Assembly: GCA_964035775.1 (NCBI GenBank)
Contig: OZ038316.1
Span: 20,312,836-20,376,835 of the forward strand
DNA length: 64,000 bases
Origin: Osedax frankpressi
Taxonomy: Eukaryota > Annelida > Polychaeta > Sabellida > Siboglinidae
Direction of reading: 5' to 3'
Positions within the stretch are counted from its first letter, which is position 1, and the number at the start of each line of letters is the position of its first letter. Shown piece by piece: positions 26,901 through 54,000 of the stretch. The notes beneath the pieces are model-generated. The model was not told the DNA's origin, made no database searches, and saw nothing but the letters and a program-made list of their open reading frames with translations. Both the position numbers and the translations under genes were made by a program.

Positions 26901-29900
26901 TTTTCGTTAGTCTTCCATATCTACCATATACGATTCAAGCTACTTTCATACTTCCAAACTTTACTCAATACCGTATCCATACTTTTACTAATATGATTTA
27001 TACATTCTTCTTTAGTTACCTCATATTTTAAAGATTTTAGTGCATTATAAGTCTTGTTATTTCCATCTGATCTCATTTTTATAGAACGTAAATTAATTAT
27101 TCCACCGATTGTGACCATAGTTATTTGACAATTTAAACTTAATAAACAAAGAATTATATTTATTAAATTTAATATATTATAATAGGGATAATATTTTTTT
27201 TTAAATATTACTAAAAATATGTATACCAATAATAATGTAATATCATTAGACATTGTAAACCTCCATAGCACCAGCATCATCTGAATAATTTGTACTGTAA
27301 TCATGATTGTCAACATACAGATTACATCCTTGATAGTAAGTGCATAAATGATCGCTATAGATGTAAAACCAGTTTCACATTCTATAACAGTTGCAATTCC
27401 ACGAAGCAATGTAAAGCCTTTTTTTATCGGGTCCATCGAAGCACATAGAAATATATGTATTCCCATTAGACGAACTATCAGTAGATCTTATAATTACAGC
27501 TACCTTTTTGTTGCATATCTAAAACACCTGAGTTATCAGAAATATTTATTAAATAATTAAAAATTAAAATAATAAAATATGTAGATACTCACTTTACCGT
27601 AATGTTGAGCTCTTGAATATAGAACAAGGAAAATTATTATTATTGAACTACAATAATTAGAACAATATTACTTATTCTGATAAATTCAAAAGGAATCAAT
27701 AGATATGTCTCAATGATGAAAACAGAAATAGAAAATATTTTGAAATAGAAAATATTCCCACGCTAGTATTACTTGATAGCTCCAACCTACTATATCTTAC
27801 TGGAATTGACATACATTTAATACATACTTCATCATTAGAAACCCTAGAAAACAAATAAATAGATGATCTAAAACTATATTAACACAAGTTACAAGTAAAA
27901 GCTCATTTACTGACATCATAGTCATTTCTGAACATTAATAATGAACTAGTAATAAATAGTAATAATAATAACTAATAAGAAATCATAAATAATAGTATGG
28001 CCCCAAAGTTCACCTTCAAGAATACTGATATAAATCTTGATATAATAATAAGAAGCATACCGAAACACAAACCCAATGACAACTTCATACTCGAACTCGT
28101 CTCGGTAATGCAATATAATCCTTCGTTTATTAGTAATAGTTCATCTAAAGATCCTGTATCTATCATAATTATTTGAATATCATATATGTTTATTATTTAT
28201 TAATGAACTAGCTAAGAAAAAGCAATCAACTCTAAGAAAATCTTTTCTTTCATTCCTCACTAACATTGGTGGTTAGATAATCAGGTCGTTTTCTATACCA
28301 TGCGACATAATATAATTTAATTTCAAATGTTAAATGTATTTTAAATACACGTATAAATACTATGAAATAAGATAGATAATTAATAATAAAGTTAACTGGA
28401 AAGTAGATACAATTACGCCCATGGGCGTTACATTGCAATACAGATTACATAAATTAATGGAATGAATCATACACGGAATATATTACATTTTTAATTCCTA
28501 AATTTTCTTCGTGGCTATAATAAAAGTGGTCTTGGTATAGGTTCTATAATTAATATAAAAGAAAATATCATATATATCAATTAATTACTCGTGAGAATTT
28601 GCTCTGGCCACTTTAAAATCGAAAAAGTAATACAATATATCAAATCATCTTCTTGATAGAATGATTATCAAACGATTATTTCCTAGTAATCCAGATAGCT
28701 ATAATACAGAACTATTTGTAATTTCTTTAATAAGATAAATGTGTCTATTATAAAATATCTCCCTGTTTTGAAAATCAAATCATCTTCCATCAAACGATTA
28801 TTTTCTAGTAATCCAGATAGCTATAATACAGAACTATTTGTAATTTCTATAATAAGATAATTGTGTCTATTATAAAATATCTCCCTGTTTTGAAAATTTT
28901 GAACCTACCTTACTTCTTGATAATCTATCAATTCTTGAAAACTTTTTAGTAGCTTTGCAAACAAATACTTTAAAATTATTTAGTGCCATTGATATGTATA
29001 CAATACCCTATTCCGATTTATCTTTTAAGTGAGTTAACTGCTCTATTAGTAGAACATATTAGTAATGTCTTACAACAATCTTTCAGTACTTCGACTGTAT
29101 TTCAACAATAATACTTATTTTAAAATAACTGAATCTTGATACTAAACCATCTCTTATGTCTAGTTGTACCAATCCAAGATAGGCCTTACTCTTCCGTTAA
29201 TCATAAATTTATTAAAATAGATAAACTACTATCTATTACTTTTATCAATCTTAGTGCAATCATTGATGATTCATTGCATTTTAATGACTAAAAAAATAGT
29301 AACTGCTTATTTTCGTTTGAACATCATATGTAAAATTCGAAAAAGTCTTACTTTTGTATACTTGTAAATGCTTAATTAATACTTTTGTTGTGTCAAACTA
29401 TTTCAATAGCATTCTGAGTAATTTGCCAACTTCATCATTCACGAAATTAGAAAACGTTCAACGATTAACATTAAGAGTATTATTCAAACTTCCGAAATAT
29501 ACACGAGATACAAAACAATATCCGTTAAGCAACTAATGAATAAAATAAATTGAACAAGTGTTAGTCTAAGAAGAATTAGTAGACTAGCCATTATAACTCA
29601 CTACGTAATCATCATAATCAGCCAATTTAACCGAGAAGATTATTAACACCAGCCATCCCGAGACCTTCAAGACGTGATATTAATTAATATCATCTGGAAT
29701 ATGTACGAAATACTGAAATATCAATATGATATGGCATAGCTTCAAAAGCTCCTCTACTCTGGAGTTATATTCACGTAGTTCTAAGATCAGAAAAACGCTC
29801 TTCATTATTCAAACGAAAAATAAAAGATTATTATTTCAACTTAATCTAATTTATTTTATTATTTATTTTATGATTGCACCCTGTCAATCACTACTGTTAA

Positions 29901-30605
29901 TTTAATGTGTATATTTAAGCGGTGAATAAATAAAATGATCTATTTATCTATCCCTCATTACAAAAAATAAAGAAATTGTATTTTATATAATTTTATCTTT
30001 TTTCATCATTTTAAAATCTATATATTATATAATATCAATTTGTAGTAAAATTACACTTCTGATAAGAACGAATACAATATAATAATATATTGTAGTATAT
30101 ACTATATTGTGTAATTTTATTTGTAATATTTTATATAAAATATTGATTGAAAGATAAGTAATTAATAAATATTATTAGATTATATAATACAAATTAAACA
30201 CCAAATTATCATAGATATATCACTATACATATTGTATAATATTTTATATACAATATTGAATGAATATAATGATAAATAACACTTAAACTATATTGATTTA
30301 AAAATACATAATTATTATTAAATTTAAATTAAACATCAACTTATCATAGATAGTTTTACATAATTATTCACAACTAAATAGTGTGTGGAGGAATTCTGAA
30401 GGCAGTTTCTAAATGGAAACATATTTACTCTTACGGCAACAATGGTATTGTCAATAATAATACTGACGTTATTTGTGAATGGTCTATATCAGGTAACATA
30501 GATATGTTTGCAAACACATATAACTTAGAAGTAGCAGTTGATATATCATTATTTATATAATGTATTTCATATATAATTAATCTATATATTACATAGATAT
30601 ATATC

Positions 30606-30660
<55 letters not shown>

Positions 30661-32238
30661 CTTAATATAAAACATTTTTGCTAATTTATTTAGCTAAAGA
30701 TTCTAATCATGTTATTGAATTGCAAATTTTATATCTCGACTTACAAGATGAAACTGATTATTTGTTAGTGATATTACAATATAAAAAAATGTATACTTTA
30801 TAATTTATAATTTATAATTTATAATGTGCATATAGGTATTTGAATAGTAGTTTGAATGTAAGTTTAATAAATATCTAAGAGAGAAGCATAACGGCCTTCA
30901 AGAAGTATCGGCCACTACTCTATTTCCTAATACATAGAAAATAGAAAAAAATAATGTATACAATTTGTGTTCATAATTATTTAGTTAGATTTGTTTACTA
31001 TAGTAGAATTTGTTTACAATTTTGAAAGAATCATAGTTACAAATTAAAAATTAATGATGTACTTTTGAAAATAATTGAAATATTGTTACACTAGATAATT
31101 TATAAAAAATAAAATAACTGAACAAACTTATTCTAAATTGAAATATACATGTGATAATATTATATATCCTATATTTGCTGAAATAATGATTATATCAATA
31201 CCGTGTCTATAGTGATGTAATTTACATTGTTCACAGGATAGTGTAATCCCTAATGCCGCCCACTTAAAGTAAATTTCATATTGCATTAATATAATAATTT
31301 ATGTTGAATATTTGACCTTTTCTCCATTAGTGATGATCTAAATACATTAAATGTTATATATATATTATATATAAACTAGTATCGCCACCTTTAAATTTAT
31401 TTAGGTCGGTATTCTGGCACTCGTGCTCGTCACTTAATATTGATCATTAGATTTCAAAAAATAAAATTCTATATTTTTTTACTACATAATGTATAATTTT
31501 ACACATTATATTCATTTAAGGTTTAGTATTTAAAAAGTTATAGACGATTAACATTACATAAGCCAATATTCGGCGTCTCATAATTATACTTCTAGTAAAG
31601 TATACATAAAATCTATAATTTATACATTTTTAATATTTAAAAACATTAATTATATTAATAGCAGCATTTTTTTCTTTCATTTCCTACAAATTCATTGCAC
31701 CAATAACAATTGATAACATAATAATATAATACTATAAAGTCATATAGTGTAATACTTATTTTATATTTGAAATTCTAGAATCACTTAATATATAGTATCT
31801 AGTGTACATCAAATTAATATATAATTTAACATTGTTTTAATATTACCCACCAGACATGGTTATTTAGAAATTATTGACGGCATCGATGAGTATGATAATA
31901 AAAAGGGACCATTGTGTGGAAACTATGTTAGTACAATAACATAATATTTCTAAGTATTAAATTATAATTAAATTATCTATGAATTTACCTTGTTATATAT
32001 ACCCATAAAGTAATCGATATTCATGTAAAATTCCAGAATAAAGAAGATAATAATACATTTACCTCGAGTGGAAAACATTTAGTTATCAGATTTATATCTA
32101 ACGATACTATTAGTACAAAAGGTAACATAAATATAATATTTAATTTTGTTCATAAGCTTTATCATATTACTCATATTTTATATAAAAACTACATTTATAG
32201 GTTTCAATATGATATATCGTATCGCTGAAAAAAATTAA
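14520..32238 (+). CDS. tolloid A: BMP-1/tolloid metalloprotease lacking CUB4
   Basis: Secreted zinc protease of the BMP-1/tolloid class, which in other animals cleaves chordin-like BMP antagonists and procollagens. My 22-exon model sums to 2550 nt (849 residues) with every intron phase consistent. Order: signal peptide, propeptide, astacin protease, CUB1, CUB2, EGF1, CUB3, EGF2, CUB5. The usual CUB4 is missing; EGF2 ends and CUB5 begins in phase 1, so skipping CUB4 keeps the frame. The active site is intact. One CUB5 cysteine is lost. Its tandem paralogue is tolloid B, about 23 kb downstream. Exons are listed in the four block entries. All exons have good splice sites, so it could make protein, but the lost domain and cysteine leave room for early decay. 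Confidence 0.9.
14690..14733. repeat. (TA)n microsatellite
   Basis: About 20 TA units in intron 1 of tolloid A. Confidence 0.9.
14900..17580 (+). mobile_element. two decayed CR1/L2-like LINE pieces in tolloid A intron 1
   Basis: Broken coding traces on the plus strand fit Jockey-superfamily LINE reverse transcriptases. Near 15865-15910 the frame reads [16 protein letters not shown], like the family block VKYLGVIID. Near 16664-16790 it reads [20 protein letters not shown], like the I..WL..N.LKLN block, and near 16940-17010 [18 protein letters not shown], like the thumb region. Because the first block normally follows the second, at least two copies are present. TTCAATTCAAT and GGATGGA repeats near 14905-14935 and 17540-17570 look like 3' ends. 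Many stops and frameshifts show they are old. Confidence 0.65.
19223..21258 (+). CDS. tolloid A exons 5-8: astacin catalytic domain
   Basis: Exons 19223-19343, 19457-19635, 20854-20997 and 21160-21258. The zinc site [13 protein letters not shown] is complete, followed by SRPDRDDHV as in the astacin signature. The Met-turn SIMHY follows in exon 7. The cysteine-rich loop KCGCCSFIG matches the vicinal-cysteine loop CGCCSYVG of tolloids. The domain closes with [13 protein letters not shown]. An in-frame TAG just after CCG AGT is avoided because the exon ends at CCGA, before the donor GTTAGT. Confidence 0.95.
21400..23381 (+). CDS. tolloid A exons 9-13: CUB1 and CUB2
   Basis: CUB1 uses exons 21400-21470, 21747-21881 and 22255-22435. 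All four CUB cysteines are visible (TCGRT, RKCIW, DNCTL, HYC). CUB2 uses 22689-22834 and 23186-23381, with [17 protein letters not shown], then [17 protein letters not shown] and [15 protein letters not shown], very close to BMP-1 CUB2. CUB1 contains an extra charged and N-glycosylation-prone segment (INVTSE, YSNSTDN) and differs most from tolloid B. Confidence 0.92.
23910..23952. repeat. (TA)n microsatellite
   Basis: About 20 TA units in the intron before EGF1 of tolloid A. Confidence 0.9.
24076..25863 (+). CDS. tolloid A exons 14-17: EGF1, CUB3, EGF2
   Basis: EGF1 is exon 24076-24198 with six cysteines ([26 protein letters not shown]) and the Asp/Asn-hydroxylation pattern. It lacks the usual acidic residues of a calcium-binding EGF before ECE. 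CUB3 is 24608-24768 plus 25235-25421 ([47 protein letters not shown]). EGF2 is 25738-25863 ([26 protein letters not shown]), a good calcium-binding EGF. EGF2 differs from tolloid B at only one silent site (TGT/TGC). Confidence 0.93.
25915..26062. repeat. CA-rich microsatellite
   Basis: CACACA and CATACA repeats followed by TATATA, just after EGF2. Tolloid B has a shorter CA then a long TA run at the same place (51456-51531). Confidence 0.9.
26921..28166 (-). pseudogene. nested reverse fragment resembling a SLC9C-type Na+/H+ exchanger
   Basis: Minus-strand frame 27466-26921 is open for 181 codons, unlikely by chance at this base composition. It is hydrophobic and contains [44 protein letters not shown] and LSKVWKYES in that order. 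This echoes, in the same order, blocks of sperm-type exchangers as I recall them (SSDPM; GESLMTSV; IQFW with the downstream ISLIFSILYL; FWTFL). A second frame upstream, 28166-27972, ends [15 protein letters not shown] before GTGAAC and could be the preceding exon. The resemblance is by eye only. I see no other exons, so this is probably a broken gene fragment. It sits where tolloid A should have CUB4. Confidence 0.35.
28600..29960 (+). mobile_element. decayed CR1/L2-like LINE in tolloid A
   Basis: Near 29250-29290 the plus strand reads [15 protein letters not shown], the LINE block NLGVIIDDSL.FN. It continues after a stop with [20 protein letters not shown], then [20 protein letters not shown] and [19 protein letters not shown] at 29390-29510, the thumb region of CR1/L2-type elements. 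A short AATAAA and CTATTTATC tail near 29925-29950 may mark the 3' end. Several stops show it is dead. This region has no counterpart in tolloid B. Confidence 0.7.
28641..28898. repeat. tandem direct duplication of about 125 bp
   Basis: 28641-28775 and 28776-28898 are nearly identical (both contain TAGTAATCCAGATAGCTATA and end ATCTCCCTGTTTTGAAAAT). They differ by an internal 11-bp indel and a few substitutions. Confidence 0.9.
29950..30085 (+). pseudogene. relic of a second EGF2 exon start in tolloid A
   Basis: The sequence resembles the intron end and first bases of the EGF2 exon in both tolloids: ACAAAAAATAAAGAAAT, a T-rich stretch, then GATAAGAACGAATACAATATAA in place of GATAAGAACGAATGCGATATAA. 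The rest of the exon is not recognisable. It shows that this part of the gene was once duplicated. Confidence 0.65.
30382..32238 (+). CDS. tolloid A exons 18-22: CUB5 and C-terminus
   Basis: Exons 30382-30492, 30694-30763, 31854-31926, 32037-32121 and 32201-32238. CUB5 begins [19 protein letters not shown] and has [15 protein letters not shown], then [11 protein letters not shown] and [12 protein letters not shown] with TAA. At exon 19 the codon for the third conserved CUB cysteine is TAT (DETDY) where tolloid B has TGT (DETDC). The next exon reads HGYLEIIDG where tolloid B reads YDYLEIFDG. The fourth cysteine (PLCG) is thus left unpaired. Confidence 0.9.
30605..30656. repeat. (TA)n microsatellite
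   Basis: About 25 TA units between CUB5 exons of tolloid A. Tolloid B has TA repeats at the matching place (52998-53060). Confidence 0.9.
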
Positions 32239-32582
32239 AGCTAGTGAATTAAAACCACACATATTATATTATCATACTTATTTAGTTTGATAATCTTATA
32301 GGAAAATATAAATGTTGTTTAATAAAAATGTTGTTCTTTTAAGGTTATTCTTATGTGATATTAGTTTTACATTATTTCGTGAATAAGTATATTCAATTGT
32401 AACAATAGTTTTAATTACTAGTATTATAAAGTTATTTATTGCTTCTTGTGTTAAAGGATGACTTTGTATAATATAAATATAGGTATTCATATATGTTTAG
32501 ATATACTATTTTATTATGTATTTAATATTGTAATGTATATTAAAAAAAAAAAAACACACACACACGCACACAGACACTCCTC

Positions 32583-32629
<47 letters not shown>

Positions 32630-33837
32630 CTATAATATGAAAGAAATATTCTTATTATATTATAATTTAATATAGTTCTTAATAAGTGTTTAATTACTTT
32701 ATTTATTGATCTAGATTTACATATTATATATATTTATTATTTATTAAAATATAAATTGGTATTGATATAGATCTGTGCATGTGATATGATATTGTATAGT
32801 GCATAATGAACTTTATCTTACATTTTAATAGTAATTATTAATAATTTATTTGTATTAATGAGTGTATTTACTATTATGAATGTCATATATTAAGTTAATA
32901 CCATGGTGAATACATGGAATATCTCATCTCGTTTTCATACCTCTCTATTCCGTGTATTATAATTATCAATTTATAAAAAAATTATGTAACAAAATAAGTT
33001 ATTAATTATAACTCAATAACATTAATATATATTCACAAAAGCTCTATGGTCATTAATTGCGTTATAATATTATAAGAATAAAGGTAAACATTATAGAATA
33101 TATTAATTAAACCCAAAGAAAAATGGATCTCTCTATGATTTTAATTCATAAATCTAGAAGGTTTAATTATTTTTCAATAATATTTTTATATATCTATGAA
33201 CAAATTACTGTTGTAAGCATGGCTTTATAATTTTCAATAAATATAAAGAAAATGATAAACTACGGGCTTAAGGCTTAAAGAGAGGCTAGGAACTGTGCTC
33301 GTTTGCATACAAATAATAACATCATTAATTTTTTTTACAATTTCCATGTCATTGTATTTAAAATATGCTTAATTTTAAGGCATATATATATAATTTATCT
33401 TACTAGAGATTCAACAGAAAATAAAATAATATAGGTAATCAAAAATCAATATGGAATCAACATGGAAGTATATGTTAATACTATAATATAAATATACATG
33501 TTCTCAATACATATTATTTAATTATCAAATTAAGTGATTAGATATTACAAACTGGCAATTTATTTGAAGTTTAATAATTGATAAATAAAATCCTTTATAT
33601 TTTAAATATTATATTCAAATACTATTTAAAAGATACAGGATTAAGATAATTATAATTAGCCATATATGTCCTGTGGCTAATGGATATTAAAATGTATTAA
33701 ATTTTTAAAAAATGAGAAATTAAATTGTATTATATATCACATATATATAATTTTAAGCTCGTATATATTTATACGATGTCATGTCCTATTTTGGTACCTG
33801 TGCATATGTGGAAAATTAGTGACATTATCTCTATGAT

Positions 33838-33888
<51 letters not shown>

Positions 33889-35414
33889 CAATTAAACTAT
33901 AGCATAACATAGATTAAATAATAAATTATAAGTAATGATAGTAGATACCGTTTATGCTACTTATAATGTTTCTATAATAGTGAAATATATCAGTTTTCAA
34001 TCTTGTATGTATTCAAATGTGATAATATCCACAGGATGTCTGAATCTAAGAATGGCTACATACATTCAAATTTAGTATAATAGTATAATTTTATGTCCTA
34101 AGAGAAAATTCATTAAGAATTATGAATATTAAAAAAACAAATGTTAACGAGACATGCAACACAATAAGCATATAAGCATTCTCCGATTTTAAATATTTTA
34201 ATTATTTTAACTATTTTAATGTAATCACTAAAAGTAAATTATTTGTCAGTTTTGAATGTCCGGTCTCTACGATCGTTCATGTTGTTCATTTTACATCATG
34301 ATTGAAATCTAGTTTTATTTATATAAATACTATGATACATTATTCGAGGATACAATATGACTAGTTTTTTTTTATTAAAGACAAAACCTTGCCGTAATAT
34401 CATCTCTACTATCTACACATGCATTACTTGCGAAATATGATATACATATATTCTTAAAATAATTGTTGATAATATATTAATATGTTTAAGAATCTAGTTG
34501 TAGTAACTACACAAAAAGTAGTATTAATATATTTGCCTGTAAAATCAATATATATTACACATCTACATAAAAATAGAATGGCAACAAATGTATAAATTTG
34601 TATATATATATACTTAAAATTTATAAACTTTTAATTATTTATCATTTGAAAAATTCATATTTATATTGTTGTTATTTGTATGTTTATATATCAAGTATTT
34701 GATAAAAAGGACATATCTATAAGAATATATTTTACACGGTACAAGTGACAATATATGAATTTCATTGTATTTTAGTTAAACATTCAATATCAATATACAA
34801 TAATTTACTAATTTGTAATTTACACATATAAAGTATAATATTTTGATTCAAAATGATTCAAAATTGATTTATTATTAAACGGTACTTTAATTACATTATT
34901 ATATATATATATTCTACTTTGGCACAGGTTCCATATCCTTCCGGATACCGGGTATTACATTTATTATATAGATGGTAGGAAAAATTGTAATTTGTAAACA
35001 AATATGCATTTTCCCAATAAATTTGGATTCATAATCAAATTCTATTATTTTCCTCTTATTTTTATGTTTTTGTTAAATATGTACTAACAAATATATACTC
35101 TATCCAGATCAATTAAATAAATGCATTCTTTTAGACAATGCATATATTTATATATCGGAAAATTATAAATCTATGATCCAATGTCCTGTTTAATTATAAT
35201 TAATATTATTATTACATTCTATAAAGTGATATCTAAATTCATAAATTCAATATATATAATTATATATTAATTGTATGTGTATGCAATTCTCATATTTTTA
35301 AAAATAAGTTATATATATGTTTTATATCGTAACTACGCTTACGACTAATATTATTTATTAAATATTTATTTGTAATAGAAATACTTATGATAGTAATCTA
35401 TACATCTTTATAAT

Positions 35415-35471
35415 ACCTACTATTTTAAATATATTTAATTAGTTAAAATTAGATTGCATGTTTATTAAATG

Positions 35472-35506
<35 letters not shown>

Positions 35507-35655
35507 TTAAATTATTGATAATTAATTGTAATAATTATATAATAACAATAACACTATTCCATTCTCTCTTACATGCTTACCTACTATTTTAAATATATTT
35601 AATTAGTTAAAATCAGATTGCATGTTTATTAAATGTTTATTTATATATATATATA
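35415..35655. repeat. direct duplication, period about 164 bp
   Basis: A block of about 75 bp containing ATTTTAAATATATTTAATTA and AGATTGCATGTTTATTAAAT occurs at 35415 and again at 35579. Both copies end in TA repeats. Confidence 0.85.
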
Positions 35656-35733
35656 AGGGTTAACCCTTATTGCGTCAAAGGACCGGGGAGGATCCCTAGC
35701 GAAATAACCGAAGGATCGGAACGGATCGCAAAT
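35653..35733. other. isolated GC-rich 80-bp block, unidentified
   Basis: About 80 bp with near-balanced base composition begins AAGGGTTAACCCTTAT, a palindrome, and contains GACCGGGGAGGATCC and GGATCGGAACGGATCG. It lies between TA repeats and ordinary AT-rich DNA. It does not fold as an obvious tRNA and shows no open frame of note. Confidence 0.5.
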
Positions 35734-36185
35734 CAATTAAATACTTAATTACTTAAAATAAATTATTAAATTATATTAATATAATTCCAAAATATACATT
35801 TTATAGATAACAATCTAATGTCTCATATTATATTAAAATAACAAACAGTTTATACGTTAATTTATTTAAATATTTAACCATATATTAAAAAAAATAATAA
35901 TAAATTAAGCTTAATAATTTTATTCAATTAGGGTTTAATGTTGTTTTATTCGTTTCTAAGATAATATTTATATAGATACAAATATTACGTATATTAATTT
36001 AAATAATACAATATAATACAATTTACTATACTCATCCATTTAATGATAACTATTTTATAAATAAAATACAATTATTTATAAATTAACAATGCAATAAATA
36101 CTTAGTTCTTATTTGAAATATAATACTAATTATTGTCAATAAATTGTATTATTACTAATCCTGAAATGATAACGTTTACTTGATT

Positions 36186-36355
36186 TGTAGTTGTATAGCT
36201 TACTTTATAATATCTTACTGGAATGTTATACTCTATCAAGTATTATAGCTTACTTTATAATATATTACTGCAATGTAATACTCTATGAAGTGTTATAGTT
36301 TACCTTATAATATATTACTGCAATGTAATAATCTATAGAGTGTTACAGCTTACTT
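36186..36355. repeat. minisatellite of about 58 bp, three copies
   Basis: Three imperfect units share TAGCTTACTTTATAATAT, TACTGCAATGTAATACTCTA and a GTGTTATAG-like end. Confidence 0.85.
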
Positions 36356-37301
36356 TTGAAAAAATGTATAGAATCCCTCTGAAAATTATTAAATATTACC
36401 CCAATACTAATTTACCATAAACTAACTTAACCCTGAACTAACTCCATCATTAACTTTCACTTATTAGCAGAGACTATGTTTCTTAGATACATTCAATTAC
36501 ATAATAGTTACGTCACTAAATAAGTGCATTCATTTAATTAAATAAATGTTACAATTATAAACAATATTTTTTAACATGGTTAGAACATCATTCTCCAATT
36601 TCCCGTTTTCTATTTGTTAATAATTTTACTTATAAACGTAGAGATATATGTAATATATACTTTCGTAAAATGTATGATATTATTTTTTTCACTGGGATAT
36701 GAATATTTTTTGTGATATGAGAAAAGATACTTTTATCATAATGCATTACGATCTCATAAACATATACTTATACCAGGGTGTTACAAATCTAATTTGATTT
36801 CTTTTTAAAGGTATATTTGTGTAAAGAAAATAATTAGTGTAAAAATATAGATAAGAATATAATCATTATTAAATTAAATGTATTAATATGACATTATTAA
36901 TATGTATTATATAACATATATTTATAAATATTATACTTTCTATATTCTATAGACTATTATTTTTCAATTACATATATCTAATATTTCTAGAATTTTGTAT
37001 ATTAATTCTCGATAAAAGTTTGTTTTTCATTTATAAATCACGTAAGCTAATATTTATCTAAGAGATTATATGAGTATTAATTGTATGGTATCAGCGTCTT
37101 AATTTTCTAGTGATATGATAATTAAAATAAATTAAATCCACGTACTCCCTATATTTCAAACACTACGGAGCGCTAGTAGACACTAAATTCTTATAATATT
37201 AGTACACACCACATCATTGCATATGATGTATCAATGGTATGGCATAGCTATAGAAACCATGGTGTTAATAGAATCCTTAATGTAATTTAATATATCTACA
37301 A

Positions 37302-53800
<16,499 letters not shown>

Positions 53801-54000
53801 NNNNNNNNNNNNNNNNNNNNNNNNNNNNNNNNNNNNNNNNNNNNNNNNNNNNNNNNNNNNNNNNNNNNNNNNNNNNNNNNNNNNNNNNNNNNNNNNNNNN
53901 NNNNNNNNNNNNNNNNNNNNNNNNNNNNNNNNNNNNNNNNNNNNNNNNNNNNNNNNNNNNNNNNNNNNNNNNNNNNNNNNNNNNNNNNNNNNNNNNNNNN
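53801..54000. other. assembly gap (200 N) hiding the end of tolloid B
   Basis: Placeholder of 200 N inside the CUB5 domain, right after RFIS and one more base (G). True size unknown. Confidence 1.

Larger units (their letters stand above)
32239..37301. other. 5-kb region between the two tolloid genes
   Basis: Very AT-rich DNA without a convincing gene. It contains CA/TA microsatellites (about 32560-32625 and 33843-33892), a 164-bp direct duplication near 35.5 kb, an unusual GC-rich island (35653-35733), a 58-bp minisatellite (36186-36355) and, in the last 650 bp, the shared tolloid upstream region. Confidence 0.6.

Noticed and set aside
27972-28177. Plus-strand 59-codon frame starting MAPKFTFKN opposite the exchanger-like frame
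   Set aside because: Open on both strands; I could not tie it to the LINE or any family, so I did not call it.
34934-34959. Possible tiny exon after TTTGGCACAG, ending before GTATTA
   Set aside because: Only 26 nt with no partner exon in phase; likely chance.
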